DNA of 44,237 nucleotides from Candidatus Mediterraneibacter quadrami (GTDB lineage: Bacteria > Bacillota > Clostridia > Lachnospirales > Lachnospiraceae). The stretch lies in NCBI GenBank assembly GCA_019120575.1, contig DWUU01000061.1:1-44237 (forward strand). The letters are read 5' to 3'. A model generated the notes under the pieces. That model saw only the letters and a list, made by a program, of their open reading frames with translations, had not been told where the DNA came from and searched no databases. This document shows, piece by piece, positions 17,539 to 30,568 of this stretch. The first letter of the stretch is position 1. The number at the start of each line of letters is the position of its first letter. Made by a program: the position numbers and the translations under genes.

Positions 17539-18342
17539 TCAGTTCATCCGCCGGAATTCCAGCGGCGTGGTCCCGACGGCTTTTTTGAATACAGCGATGA
17601 AATGGCTGGAATCAGTAAAACCCGTGTGACGGGCGATATCCTGTATCTCCAGATGCGGACTGGTGATCAGCAGCTCTTTTGCCTTGCTCAGCCGGTATGA
17701 AGTCAGATATTCGTATGCGGAGCAGTTGAGATAACGACGGAAGAGCCGGGAGAGGTACTGTGGAGTAATGAATACCTGCCTGCTGAGCTTCTCAATGGTC
17801 AGCGGAAGGAAATAGCTGCTTTCGATTTCTTTCATCACAGGCAGTACATAATTCCGGTAGAGCGGTTCGTCCGACCGACTGCCGTGTGTTGTGTCCGCGA
17901 TCTGGATCAGCACACTGTAGCAGTTGACGGAGAGCTTTTTTACATCCAGAGGCCGGGCGGTGGATATGGCTATGCCGTCGTCTATCAGCCGGCTGATCCG
18001 TTCCCCCTGCGCGGCGCCTGTGGAGATCATCTGCCGGTTTCCCATGATCTGAGGGATGGCCCGCTCTGCGGTCCCGGTAAAAGTAGCATACTTTACAACC
18101 CAGTCGTTTCCGCTTTTTTCATAGGAATGGCGGATAAAAGGCGCCATCAGAAGCCCCTCGCCTTCGTGCAGCAGACAGGATCCCGCGGGGGTTTCTACCC
18201 TGCCCGCCCCTTTCTCTGTCTGAAGATAGTGGTAGAATGGATAGCCGCCCGGACGGGAGACATGATCCTGCGTCCAGTCTTTTCCGATAGATTCATAAGT
18301 AAAAGGCTCTGTCACGGGGATGCTTCTGAAAATGATACGCAT
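17539..18342 (-). CDS. AraC-family regulator, divergent from lacZ
   Basis: Transcription factor of 267 residues. The N-terminal half is a cupin-like effector domain (GGYPFYHYLQTEKGAGRV, then SCLLHEGEGLLMAPFIRHSYE). The C-terminal ~100 residues contain two helix-turn-helix motifs: IEKLSRQVFITPQYLSRLFR and IQDIARHTGFTDSSHFIAVF, followed by TPLEFRRMN. Ribosome site AAGGGGG is nine bases before the ATG on the minus strand. It is divergent from lacZ, sharing a 216-base region with it, so it most likely controls lacZ-GH42-anSME in response to a galactoside. The ligand is inferred. Confidence 0.92.
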   Translation of the reverse strand: MRIIFRSIPVTEPFTYESIGKDWTQDHVSRPGGYPFYHYLQTEKGAGRVETPAGSCLLHEGEGLLMAPFIRHSYEKSGNDWVVKYATFTGTAERAIPQIMGNRQMISTGAAQGERISRLIDDGIAISTARPLDVKKLSVNCYSVLIQIADTTHGSRSDEPLYRNYVLPVMKEIESSYFLPLTIEKLSRQVFITPQYLSRLFRRYLNCSAYEYLTSYRLSKAKELLITSPHLEIQDIARHTGFTDSSHFIAVFKKAVGTTPLEFRRMN

Positions 18343-18393
18343 AAAACAGTTCCCCCTTTCCCGTGTTTCGAAATCTTATATTTTATAGTTTAA

Positions 18394-21660
<3,267 letters not shown>

Positions 21661-21723
21661 ATACAGGATACGGCCGCGCGGAGACAGCGGGCGAATATCG
21701 TAAGGAAAGAAAGAGGAAAAAAG

Positions 21724-23787
21724 ATGGTAGGCGGACATTTACTACACGGAGGAGATTATAACCCGGAGCAGTGGCTGGACTGTCCGGAGATTTTAGAGGA
21801 AGATATCAGACTGATGAAAGAGGCGGGCGTCAACTGCGTGACGCTGGGGGTATTCTCCTGGTCTGTACTTGAACCGGAAGAGGGAGTATATAACTTCGGC
21901 TGGCTGGAGGAGATCATCGATAATCTCGGGCACGCGGGGATACAGGTTATCCTTGCGACCCCGTCGGGGGCAATGCCGCACTGGATGACTCAGAAGTACC
22001 CGGAGGTGATGCAGATGCGCCAAGACGGCTCCCGCAACCTTCCGGGGAAACGCCATAATTTCTGTTATACATCACCTGTAATGCGGAAGAAAACAGCGGC
22101 TGTAGACGAGGCGCTTTCCAGAAAATTCGGCAGGAAAGAGAATGTGATCCTTTGGCATATATCCAATGAGCTGGGAGGAAACTTCTCGGACGGGGCATGC
22201 CACTGCGAAGCCTGCCAGAGCGCATTCAGGGAATGGCTGAAAGAAAAATACGGAACTCTTGACAATTTAAACCGGGCGTGGTGGGGGAGATTCTGGAGCC
22301 ATGAGTACACCGAGTGGGAGCAGATACACAGTCCCGCGGACCGTGGAGAGACGACCGTGACGGCTCTGGAGCTGGACTGGCGCAGGTTTGTCACGGAACA
22401 GTTCTGCAGTTTCTGCGAAATGGAGATCAGCGCGGTGAAAAAACATTCAGATCTCCCGGCTACGACAAACTACATGGATATTTTTAAAAATATTAATTAT
22501 AACAGGCTGGCGCGCGGGCTTGATATTATCTCGTGGGACAATTACCCATTCTGGCACAGAGAGAAAGACGAAGTGCCGACAGCGGTCAGGGCGGCCTTTA
22601 ACCACAGCATGATGCGGAGTATGAAAAAGCAGCCGTTCCTTCTCATGGAGAGCGCGCCGTCTGTGATCAACTGGAGAGAGAACAATCCGGTAAAGCGGCC
22701 TGGGATGCATATGCTTTCTTCAATGCAGGCATTGGCGCACGGCTCTGATTCCGTGCAGTATTTTCAGTGGAGAAAAGGCCGCGGCTCATACGAGAAATTC
22801 CACGGGGCCGTGTTGGATCATAAAAACGGAAGCAATACCCGGGTCTTTCGTGAAGTATCGGAAGTGGGAAGACGTCTGCCGGGACTTGAACATCTGCTGG
22901 ACGGAACGGTCAATCGTCCGGACGCAGCTGTCCTTTTTGACTGGGAAAACTGGTGGGCAGTGGAGGATATTACCGGACCGAGGCTGGATCTGGACTATCC
23001 GGGGTATGTCATGGATCATTACCGAGCTTTCTGGGAGCAGGGGATTGAGGCTGATATCGTGGACATGGATGCAGATCTGAGCGGATACAGGCTTGTGTCC
23101 GCGCCTCTCAACTATATGTACAAAACCGGATGGGCAGAGAAAATAAGAACATTTGTCAGAGACGGAGGAATATTTGTGACTACGTTTTTCAGCGGAATGG
23201 CGGATGAGACGGATCTCTGCTTTACCGGCAGCCATCCGCTGGAGGATGTTCTGGGCGTTGTACAGGAGGAGATCGACGCACCGTCTAAAGATTTTGAGAA
23301 CCGTTTCATATATTCGGGAAAAGAGTATCCGGCAGTGAGAATGTGCGAGATCGTTCATGTGAAAGAAGGGACGGAAGTACTCAGCGTGTATGAAAGAGAT
23401 TTTTACGCCGGTCTCCCGGTAGTGACACGCAGATCATACGGAGAAGGACAGGTGTATTATCTGGCGGCGGAGTCAGACCTATCGTTTTTGAGACGGTTTT
23501 ATGAAAATATATTTGACTCCTGCGGCATGAAAAACGTGCTGGGGGCAAAGCTGCCGTACGGAGTGACCGTCACCGAGCGGACCGCCTGCCTGCCGGATCC
23601 GGCAGATGCGGACACAGGGACAGGAGACTGCCGTGGAGCCATGTTTGTAATGAACTTTAAGAATGAACCGGTCTTTGTGGAATGCGCGGGAGAATGGACG
23701 GATGCGGAGAACGGGGAAGCATTCTCCGGAAAAATCAGACTGGAAGCTTTCGGCTGCAAAGTACTGCTGAGCAGGAAAACGAAATAG
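21724..23787 (+). CDS. GH42 beta-galactosidase
   Basis: Beta-galactosidase of 687 residues, the usual GH42 length of about 660-700. The barrel begins almost at once (GGDYNPEQWLD, near 9-19). The acid/base is E149 in HISNELGG and the nucleophile E309 in LLMESAPS. A Cys cluster CHCEAC near 160 resembles the zinc site of trimeric GH42 enzymes. The trimerisation domain (about 390-590) and a small C-terminal beta domain follow. No signal peptide. GH42 enzymes often act on galactan-derived or milk oligosaccharides. The gene lies 63 bases after lacZ, and the maturase gene begins 72 bases after it. Confidence 0.94.
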   Translation: MVGGHLLHGGDYNPEQWLDCPEILEEDIRLMKEAGVNCVTLGVFSWSVLEPEEGVYNFGWLEEIIDNLGHAGIQVILATPSGAMPHWMTQKYPEVMQMRQDGSRNLPGKRHNFCYTSPVMRKKTAAVDEALSRKFGRKENVILWHISNELGGNFSDGACHCEACQSAFREWLKEKYGTLDNLNRAWWGRFWSHEYTEWEQIHSPADRGETTVTALELDWRRFVTEQFCSFCEMEISAVKKHSDLPATTNYMDIFKNINYNRLARGLDIISWDNYPFWHREKDEVPTAVRAAFNHSMMRSMKKQPFLLMESAPSVINWRENNPVKRPGMHMLSSMQALAHGSDSVQYFQWRKGRGSYEKFHGAVLDHKNGSNTRVFREVSEVGRRLPGLEHLLDGTVNRPDAAVLFDWENWWAVEDITGPRLDLDYPGYVMDHYRAFWEQGIEADIVDMDADLSGYRLVSAPLNYMYKTGWAEKIRTFVRDGGIFVTTFFSGMADETDLCFTGSHPLEDVLGVVQEEIDAPSKDFENRFIYSGKEYPAVRMCEIVHVKEGTEVLSVYERDFYAGLPVVTRRSYGEGQVYYLAAESDLSFLRRFYENIFDSCGMKNVLGAKLPYGVTVTERTACLPDPADADTGTGDCRGAMFVMNFKNEPVFVECAGEWTDAENGEAFSGKIRLEAFGCKVLLSRKTK

Positions 23788-23859
23788 AGATGCCGGGGTG
23801 CGGGCAGGCACTTGACGAAGATACGCCGGAAATGGAATAATGAAACCGGAGGTGAGAGA

Positions 23860-24975
23860 ATGCTGCTTCATACGATACTGATCAAACCTGCTTCCGGACT
23901 GTGCAATATGCGTTGCAGTTATTGCTTTTACTGCGACGAGATGGACAAACGTGAAGAAGGCATCCGCGGAATGATGTCCGTGGATACTGTAAAAAATCTC
24001 ATAAAAAAGGCTATGAGACAGGCTGGGGATGAGATATGTTTTGCCTTCCAGGGAGGGGAACCAACCCTCCGGGGACTGGATTTTTTCAGAGAAGTGATCC
24101 GGCTTGAGAAGAGGTTCAACAGAAGAGGAATCCGTGTGCTTAATACGATTCAGACAAACGGGTTTGCTCTTGACGAAGAGTGGTGCCGGTTTTTTAAAGA
24201 ACATGATTTTCTGATCGGTCTGTCAGTGGACGGAACACAGGAGATTCATGACCGGTACAGGCATGACGCATCAGGGGGAGCGACTTACGCCCGTGTTAAA
24301 AAGGCGGCGGATCTGCTTGACAGCTTCGGCGTGGCCTATAATATTCTCACAGTTGTGACCCGGAGCGTGTCGGAACATACCCGGGAGATATACAGAGAAT
24401 ACAAAAACAACGGATGGAATTACCAGCAGTATATCGCCTGTCTTGATCCGGCGGGGGAAGAGCCGGGAGGCAGGGAATACTCGCTGACGCCGGAAGCTTA
24501 CGGAAAGTTTCTGACAGAGCTGTTCCGGTTATGGGAAAAGGACTGGAGAAAGGGCAGGGCGCCGTATATCCGCCAGTTTGAGAATTACATCGGAATCCTC
24601 GCGGGTATCCCTCCGGAGTCCTGCGAGCAGAGGGGAACCTGCAGTGTGCAGTGCGTAGCGGAGGCGGACGGCAGGGCATATCCCTGTGATTTCTATGCGA
24701 TGGACGGATACTGTCTGGGAAATTATAACGAGAACAGAATTGAGGAATTCTTTGAGAATGAGACTGCAAAACAATTTGTGCGGGAATCTCTGAAACACGA
24801 TGAAGAGTGCAGGCAGTGCCGGTGGTTTCAACTCTGCCGGAACGGGTGCCGCAGACACAGAATACGGGATGATCAGACAGGGACGTACAGAAACTACTTC
24901 TGCGGCGGATACAGGATGTTTTTTGAAAAATGCGCACCGAGGATGAAAGAGATTGCCGGCTATCTTAGGAAATAA
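23860..24975 (+). CDS. Anaerobic sulfatase-maturating radical SAM enzyme (anSME)
   Basis: Oxidises the active-site Cys of a sulfatase to formylglycine without oxygen. It has 371 residues, the family length. The radical SAM cluster motif is CNMRCSYC (C15, C19, C22), followed by FYCDEM. The FAFQGGEPTLRG motif binds S-adenosylmethionine. SPASM-type cysteines for two auxiliary clusters come late: CSVQC, YPCDFYAMDGYCLGN, CRQCRWFQLCRNGCRR. GGAGGTGAGAG precedes the ATG at 23860; the 16 upstream in-frame codons lack a good site. The only sulfatase in the window, at 33187, has the matching CSPAR sequence about 8 kb away. The placement in a beta-galactosidase operon links sulfate removal with galactoside breakdown. 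Confidence 0.93.
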   Translation: MLLHTILIKPASGLCNMRCSYCFYCDEMDKREEGIRGMMSVDTVKNLIKKAMRQAGDEICFAFQGGEPTLRGLDFFREVIRLEKRFNRRGIRVLNTIQTNGFALDEEWCRFFKEHDFLIGLSVDGTQEIHDRYRHDASGGATYARVKKAADLLDSFGVAYNILTVVTRSVSEHTREIYREYKNNGWNYQQYIACLDPAGEEPGGREYSLTPEAYGKFLTELFRLWEKDWRKGRAPYIRQFENYIGILAGIPPESCEQRGTCSVQCVAEADGRAYPCDFYAMDGYCLGNYNENRIEEFFENETAKQFVRESLKHDEECRQCRWFQLCRNGCRRHRIRDDQTGTYRNYFCGGYRMFFEKCAPRMKEIAGYLRK

Positions 24976-24994
24976 GACAGCCGGCAATCTCTTT
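24946..24994. terminator. Stem-loop between convergent anSME and fucosidase genes
   Basis: AAAGAGATTGCCGGCT (24946-24961) and AGCCGGCAATCTCTTT (24979-24994) pair over all 16 bases. The left arm lies inside the last codons of the maturase gene. The T-run is short, so termination may be partial. It serves both directions. Confidence 0.7.
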
Positions 24995-25034
24995 GAATGT
25001 CCGGAAACAATCAGGGCGGGCTTCCGCCCCGGTC

Positions 25035-26393
25035 CTATCCGGTAACAGCGCAGAAGCCTTCCGCGTAGAATGCTCCGCCTGTGGGAAGGCCGTCTGTGAA
25101 GACGGTGACTTTATCTCCTTCCTGGCGGAAGAGAACCGGAGTGCCGGTACGCATACATATGACAGATTTCACCGGTTTTTCTGAGACGAGTGTGATCTGT
25201 GCCGGAAGAACAGGAGTATCTCCGTATGCGCAGAAAACATATCTTCTATTTTCTTTCTGCGTGTAGAACAGGTTATCTTTGAAATACGGGGCACAGATGC
25301 GCGTCCCATATATGCCGTCTCCGTAGATTTTAAGCCATGCGCCCATGTCGCGGAGAGACCGGACTGCGGGAGCCGGGAGTTCACCGTCCGGCTGCGGGGC
25401 GATGTTAAGGGCAAGATTGCCGCCTTTGCTCACGACATCAAGCAGAAGCAGAACAAGCTGGTGTCCGCTTTTGAATGTATCTGTATAGTGGAACGAAAAC
25501 TTCTTCCCTACAGTCGTACAAGTTTCCCACGGAACACTGAGGGCAGTCTCGGGGACAGTTTTCTCCGGTGTGATGAAGTTTTCATACTCTCCCCCGCAGG
25601 TACGGTCAGAGACGATCAGGTGCGGCTGGGAGGAAGAGCGGATCTCCTCCACGATCTCGCCGAGACGGATGTCCTGTCCCAGATTATCGGGGCGCACCCA
25701 GCCTCCGTCCAGCCAGAGCACATCGACTTTGCCGTAGTTCGTGCACAGTTCCCGGATCTGCTGATGGGCAAACTGTACATATTTCTCCCACAGATCCGGA
25801 TGTTCACTGACATCATAATTTACGTTTCTGTCAGGTGCAGTGCCAAACTGCGGAGCCCAGTAATATTCACTGTGCCAGTCCGGCTTGGAAAAATAGACAG
25901 AGATGCCTAGCCCCTGTTTGCGGAATTCCCGGAAGAGAGCGCCGACGATGTCAGCGTCCTTATGTGTATGGAAGGGACAGCTCTCTGCTGTGATCTTATA
26001 GTCTGTTGTATCCGTGTCATACATACAGAATCCGTCATGATGCTTTGTTGTAAAAAGCAGGTATTTAAACCCGCAGTCCGCGGCGAGCGCCGCCCATCTG
26101 GCGGGATCGAATTTTATGGGATTGAAAGTCCGGTTTGCATCCCAGTACTGCTGCTTGCAGGTCTCGATGTCGGCCCATGTCATATCTTCCTGGCTCCATG
26201 AGCCGTCTCCGTCGCTTAACGGCCAGCTCTCGTAAGTGCCGAGCTGGCAGCCGGGTGCCCAGTGCATCATCAGTCCCAGCTTCTGGTCCATGAACCATTC
26301 CAGATGCTCTCTGACCGCCGCTGATTTCGGGGGGATATATTCCTCCGGTGCAGTATAATTGTGAATACCATTGACAACAAGTGTTTTCGCCAT
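25035..26393 (-). CDS. GH29 alpha-L-fucosidase, cytoplasmic
   Basis: Removes terminal alpha-linked fucose, 452 residues. The barrel shows MMHWAPGCQLGTYESWP near 42-58, FTTKHHDGF at 114-122, and the nucleophile D229 in VDVLWLDGGW. A small beta-sandwich C-terminal domain follows. No signal peptide, so it acts on imported oligosaccharide. AAAGGAGC precedes the ATG on the minus strand. It is downstream of, and co-directional with, the regulator-kinase pair (gap 84 bases), so the three may form one transcription unit. Fucosidase beside sulfatase and beta-galactosidases points to mucin- or milk-type glycans. GH29 subfamily cannot be decided by eye. Confidence 0.92.
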   Translation of the reverse strand: MAKTLVVNGIHNYTAPEEYIPPKSAAVREHLEWFMDQKLGLMMHWAPGCQLGTYESWPLSDGDGSWSQEDMTWADIETCKQQYWDANRTFNPIKFDPARWAALAADCGFKYLLFTTKHHDGFCMYDTDTTDYKITAESCPFHTHKDADIVGALFREFRKQGLGISVYFSKPDWHSEYYWAPQFGTAPDRNVNYDVSEHPDLWEKYVQFAHQQIRELCTNYGKVDVLWLDGGWVRPDNLGQDIRLGEIVEEIRSSSQPHLIVSDRTCGGEYENFITPEKTVPETALSVPWETCTTVGKKFSFHYTDTFKSGHQLVLLLLDVVSKGGNLALNIAPQPDGELPAPAVRSLRDMGAWLKIYGDGIYGTRICAPYFKDNLFYTQKENRRYVFCAYGDTPVLPAQITLVSEKPVKSVICMRTGTPVLFRQEGDKVTVFTDGLPTGGAFYAEGFCAVTG

Positions 26394-26477
26394 ATTTTTG
26401 TGCTCCTTTTCTCGTATCCGGCAAAAACAGCCGGGGGTTGATTCTAATATACCGCCCTGCTGTAATGTTTGAAAGAG

Positions 26478-28262
26478 TTAAAACTTATTATCAGGTGCAC
26501 TTTTTTTATCTGTGCAGATTTTTAGCGTGGCAGCGAGCCGGCCGTTCGGATCTATGGAAAAGGTCAGGCCGCTTTCTCCGCCGAAATGGAGCTGTATCCT
26601 CTCGTTTACGTTGCGTATACCGAACCCGTGGGATACTTTCAGATCTACATCTTCGTAGCGCAGGTAAGCATTCAGTTTGTCAGGATTGGCACCCCTGCCT
26701 GTATCGGTGACCTGTACATAGAGATTGTCTCTATCTTCCCATGCCCGCAGGAATACGGTGATACCGGCGTCCTGCCGGGTGATCCCGTGCCGGATCGAGT
26801 TCTCTACGAGCGGCTGCAGGGTAAACTTGGGGATAAAAATCTCCGTGTCCGGACGGTCTGCCGAGACTTCCAGACGGATTTCCTGACGGAAACGCAGAGT
26901 ATAAATGGAGATGTATTCCCGTATATTTTCGACCTCTGTCCGGATGCTGACAAGCTGGTCCGGTTCAGTGATGCTATAGCGCATCAGATTAGCGATGGAA
27001 TCAACGGTAGCGGCGATATCATCCTCTTCACGCATCAGCGCCATGTAATTTACGGTATTCATGGCGTTTAGTACAAAGTGCGGATTCATCTGTGCCTGGA
27101 GTGCCCGAAGCTCACTGATCCTCCTTTGTTCCGCAGCCTGCTGGATCTGTCCGGTCAGGCGGTTGACACGGCGGATCAGATCGCTGAAGCTGCTGTTCAG
27201 CCTTCTGATTTCCGGGGGTCCCGAACCTGAAAATGCTGACAGGTCTACATTCCGGGTATCTTCGATACGTTCAATCTTCCGTGTCAGCTGTACGACAGGA
27301 AGTGTAATTCCCCTGGAGAGCAGGAGAGAGGACAGGGCGCCGATGATCAGGAAGACAAATGAACAGAGCAGATACGGGAGCATCATCGCATGGAGTTGCT
27401 CTGTAATATCGCTGTAAGGCGTGAGGAAGAGGAGGTGGAGTCCCCAGTCAAGTTCCGCTGAGCTGTATATATATGAACTGCCATTCAGGTTCAGTTTCTG
27501 ATGGGAGGTATCGCTCAGAAACTGCTCGGCTGCATCAGACAGGTCCGGCAGAGCGTCCGACTGGTACAGAAGCGCTCCGTCGCGGCTGAAAAGTGCAAAT
27601 CCGCTGTTTGCAGTAAGCGGATGAAAAGAAAAAATCTGGGGGATGCGGCTTGCCGGCACACTGCAGAGAAGTACTCCGACTCCGTCTTCCAGACGGGGAC
27701 CGGAATAATGGCTGTTCTGGAGCTTTTTGGCAAAGCAGAGCCGACCTTCCGTTTCATCTACAAAAATATAATGACGTGCAATCTGATCAAGTGCATGTGT
27801 ATACCAGTCCTCATTGAGAAAAGTCTCTGCGCTGAAGAGGCGGCTGACGCCCCGGACCGTTGTATTGGACCTGAAAAGAGTGCTTACAGGAAGCTCCGGA
27901 TTAACATAGAGGACAGAAGAAAATCCTTTATTAGACAGTGCGCTCTGGGAATTCAGCGTGTACGCCATCCGGCTGTTCAGTTCAGATTTCGTCTGGAGAT
28001 CCTCCAGTCCGTCATTGCCTACAGGCATGGAGAGCAGGCTGCCCAGCTCCTCATCAGTAGTATACATATATGTAAGCTGGTCCAGTTCTTGTGTGAAGAG
28101 CCGGCACAGAGAGTTGTTGGCGTCTACAAGAGTGTCGTAGGAAGTCAGGATCTGTTCGGTAATCGAATACTGGAAGAGTCCGTAAGTGACCAGGTTCAAT
28201 GTGATCAGTATGCAGGATATAATCAGGCATATGATCATGAAACTGCGTTTGGTGATGCTCAT
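26478..28262 (-). CDS. YesM-type sensor histidine kinase
   Basis: Membrane kinase of 594 residues. The first helix lies at about 7-29, then an extracellular dCACHE/sensor-like region to about 280, then a second helix (about 290-312) and a HAMP segment. The histidine-kinase domain has QAQMNPHFVLNAMNTVNY with His395, followed by an ATPase domain with NSIRHGI and DTGRGANP. This is the class that works with AraC-type response regulators to sense extracellular carbohydrates, often through the binding protein of a nearby importer. Its ATG overlaps the stop of the regulator gene by four bases, so the two are translated together. Confidence 0.93.
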   Translation of the reverse strand: MSITKRSFMIICLIISCILITLNLVTYGLFQYSITEQILTSYDTLVDANNSLCRLFTQELDQLTYMYTTDEELGSLLSMPVGNDGLEDLQTKSELNSRMAYTLNSQSALSNKGFSSVLYVNPELPVSTLFRSNTTVRGVSRLFSAETFLNEDWYTHALDQIARHYIFVDETEGRLCFAKKLQNSHYSGPRLEDGVGVLLCSVPASRIPQIFSFHPLTANSGFALFSRDGALLYQSDALPDLSDAAEQFLSDTSHQKLNLNGSSYIYSSAELDWGLHLLFLTPYSDITEQLHAMMLPYLLCSFVFLIIGALSSLLLSRGITLPVVQLTRKIERIEDTRNVDLSAFSGSGPPEIRRLNSSFSDLIRRVNRLTGQIQQAAEQRRISELRALQAQMNPHFVLNAMNTVNYMALMREEDDIAATVDSIANLMRYSITEPDQLVSIRTEVENIREYISIYTLRFRQEIRLEVSADRPDTEIFIPKFTLQPLVENSIRHGITRQDAGITVFLRAWEDRDNLYVQVTDTGRGANPDKLNAYLRYEDVDLKVSHGFGIRNVNERIQLHFGGESGLTFSIDPNGRLAATLKICTDKKSAPDNKF

Positions 28263-29353
28263 GGATTGTCCTCCTTATCGCTATACTCGGGGGTAAAGTC
28301 CCTGGAACTGTGGAGATTACGATACTCGCTGGGCGTCATCCCGGTCTGCTTTTTAAAGGATCTTGCAAAATAATGCGGATCTTCGTATCCTGACCGTGCA
28401 CACACATCTTTGATAGGAATCGAGATGTCCTGCAGCAGTTTCTGGGCGCAGAGCAGCCGCTGACGGGAGAGATAGCTGCTGATCGTCTGTCCCATTGCCT
28501 GTTTAAAAACCGTACTCAGATAGGGGAGAGACAGATTGGCCTGGTCTGCAAGCTGGGAGATGTTAAAGCCGGGATCAGAGAATGATTCCCGGATTACCTG
28601 GATACAGTGCGCAACGATCGGCTGTTCATATTCGCTCTTCCTGCTCTGCGCATATGTCATCAGTTCCTGACAGCGGGTATAGATGTAAGAAACACGTTCC
28701 CGGGATGAGGAGAGCAGCCAGTATTCATCCGTGCATGTTTTCTTCAGCTCATCAAGCGCAGCTTTGTCCTTGCCAATTTCATTCTGATAGGCAAAAGTGT
28801 GGTTAAGAAGTGTGGAGCCGAGAGTCCCGGCGGTATCATGGAGGAGTGCCTCTGCCAGAACTCCGTCATACAGGAAGTCATAGACCGCTTTTTCATCTCC
28901 CTGCCTCAGTAAAGAGAGCAGCCGGTCTTTGAGGACCTCGCTTCCCGTCAGACGGCGGATCTGTTTCTTTGCAGCGAGCTCCTTATCGATCTTTTTCAGA
29001 AGAGTTTCCAGTTCTTTTATCTTCTGTCGGGTGACCGGTTTGAGGATGTAATCTGTGACACGGTACTGCAGCGCTTTCTGTGCATACTCAAATTCGCTGT
29101 GGCCGCTCAGCAGAATGACGCGGGTACCGCGATGGTTTTCGTACAGATAGCGGGAAAGCTCTATACCGTTCATTCGGGGCATTTTGATGTCTGCCACGAC
29201 TACGTCAGGGGGATTATCTTCAATCATGGAAACGGCATCAAGCCCGTCTGTGGCACAGCCTGACAGCTCACCGTTGAAATCATCCCAGTGAAGCATCTGG
29301 CACAGTCCCTCAAGGGCGAGGTAGTCGTCATCTACAAGCAGTATTTTGATCAT
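28259..29353 (-). CDS. YesN-type response regulator with AraC DNA-binding domain
   Basis: Response regulator of 364 residues. The receiver (about 1-120) has D8-D9-D10 and phosphoacceptor D55 in VVVADIKMPR, S83-type LLSGHSEF and K in ILKPVTRQK. A helical linker follows (about 130-255). The C-terminal AraC domain has ISQLADQANLSLPYLSTVFK and IKDVCARSGYEDPHYFARSF, ending TPSEYRNL. The GAGGAGGAG ribosome site lies before the ATG at 29353; the ATG at 29371 would sit on that site and is rejected. It is divergent from the LplB/YtcP importer operon, which is its likely target along with its own operon. Confidence 0.93.
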   Translation of the reverse strand: MIKILLVDDDYLALEGLCQMLHWDDFNGELSGCATDGLDAVSMIEDNPPDVVVADIKMPRMNGIELSRYLYENHRGTRVILLSGHSEFEYAQKALQYRVTDYILKPVTRQKIKELETLLKKIDKELAAKKQIRRLTGSEVLKDRLLSLLRQGDEKAVYDFLYDGVLAEALLHDTAGTLGSTLLNHTFAYQNEIGKDKAALDELKKTCTDEYWLLSSSRERVSYIYTRCQELMTYAQSRKSEYEQPIVAHCIQVIRESFSDPGFNISQLADQANLSLPYLSTVFKQAMGQTISSYLSRQRLLCAQKLLQDISIPIKDVCARSGYEDPHYFARSFKKQTGMTPSEYRNLHSSRDFTPEYSDKEDNP

Positions 29354-29413
29354 AAATCTTCTCCTCCTCATTTGCAGTTCTCATTTGTGAGCTATCCGCA
29401 ATAATCATCGGGT

Positions 29414-29443
29414 ATTATAGCATACAGACGGCAGATTTGTGAA
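29414..29443 (-). promoter_or_regulatory. Promoter of the regulator-kinase operon
   Basis: On the minus strand TTCACA (29443-29438) is followed after 18 bases by TATAAT (29419-29414). The ATG at 29353 is about 55 bases after the expected start. Confidence 0.6.
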
Positions 29444-29499
29444 TTATTTCCTAAAATTAGTGATCTCGGGTGCTCTTTTTAAGCACATAGCATCAGATA

Positions 29500-29540
29500 A
29501 AAAAGATGCACCTCATATAAAAATTGTGCCGTTGTTGAAG
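29500..29540 (+). promoter_or_regulatory. Direct repeats before the importer operon, candidate YesN-type site
   Basis: AAAAAGATGCACC (29500-29512) and AAAAATTGTGCC (29519-29530) are similar, about 19 bases apart, and abut a possible -35, TTGAAG (29535-29540). AraC-type regulators commonly bind such pairs next to the -35. The -10 is not convincing. Two short inverted repeats lie upstream (GTGCT...AGCAC, GCATC...GATGC). Confidence 0.4.
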
Positions 29541-29596
29541 CAGGAATGTGGATGATAAACTTTATGTAGAAAGCACGGAAAGAAAAGGGGGATGTT

Positions 29597-30553
29597 ATGA
29601 AAACTTCAACTGCAAACCCGGCTGTCGTGAAAAAAAAGAAAAAAAGTTTCTGGTATGTATTTAAAAAAAATCTTCCACTGACTATTATGGCGGCGCCGGG
29701 GCTGATCGTAATGATTCTGTTCCGCTACCTTCCGATGTCGGGACTGCTTCTCGCATTTAAGCGCTTCAGCGTAAGGGACGGCATTTTCGGAAGTGAGTGG
29801 ATCGGCTTCAAAAACTTTGAATTTCTGTTCAAGACAACAGACGCCTGGATCATCACGAGAAACACACTGCTTTATAACGGTCTGTTTATCCTGCTGGATC
29901 TCGTGATGGCAGTGGCTATGGCGATCGGTCTGAACGAACTCCTGAAGAAACGCAGGGCGAAGATATATCAGACGATCTTCATGGCGCCTTACTTCCTGTC
30001 ATGGGTTGTTGTTTCGTTTATGGCGTTTTCAATGTTCAGCGTGGACGACGGCCTGTTCAATCATCTGCTTGACTACTTCGGATTCGCCGGGGTAGACTGG
30101 TATTCTGATCCTGGAAAATGGCCGTTTATTCTGACGTTTTTCCAGCTGTGGAAGACGATCGGATATTCAACGGTCATGTACCTGAGTTCTCTTACCGGTA
30201 TTCCGAACGATTACTATGAAGCAGCGGTAATCGACGGAGCGACAAAATGGCAGCAGATCAAAAATATTACGCTGCCATGTCTGAAACCGATGATGATCGT
30301 CCTGACAATCCTGGCAATCGGAAGAATCTTCTACGCTGATTTCGGTCTGTTCTTCCAGCTCCCGAGAGATTCGGGACCGCTGTATGACGTGACACAGGTT
30401 ATTGATACATATGTATACAGGGCGCTCAAAGAAACCGGCAATGTCGGCATGGCATCTGCAGCCAGCCTTTACCAGTCGATTGTGGGATTTGTCCTTGTAG
30501 TAGGAACCAACCTCGTCGTACGTAAAATGGATCCGGACAGCGCATTATTCTGA
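29597..30553 (+). CDS. Oligosaccharide ABC permease, LplB-type
   Basis: Membrane subunit of 318 residues with six predicted helices after a basic N-terminus (VVKKKKKSFWYVFKKNLPL). The EAA loop is EAAVIDGATKWQQIKNITLP. The APGLIVMILFRYLPMSGLLLAF start is typical of the LplB branch, which imports complex oligosaccharides in Firmicutes. AAAGGGGG precedes the ATG. It is followed by the YtcP-type partner after 15 bases. The ATPase is not in the operon. Confidence 0.93.
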   Translation: MKTSTANPAVVKKKKKSFWYVFKKNLPLTIMAAPGLIVMILFRYLPMSGLLLAFKRFSVRDGIFGSEWIGFKNFEFLFKTTDAWIITRNTLLYNGLFILLDLVMAVAMAIGLNELLKKRRAKIYQTIFMAPYFLSWVVVSFMAFSMFSVDDGLFNHLLDYFGFAGVDWYSDPGKWPFILTFFQLWKTIGYSTVMYLSSLTGIPNDYYEAAVIDGATKWQQIKNITLPCLKPMMIVLTILAIGRIFYADFGLFFQLPRDSGPLYDVTQVIDTYVYRALKETGNVGMASAASLYQSIVGFVLVVGTNLVVRKMDPDSALF

Positions 30554-30568
30554 CAGGAGGGGTTATGG

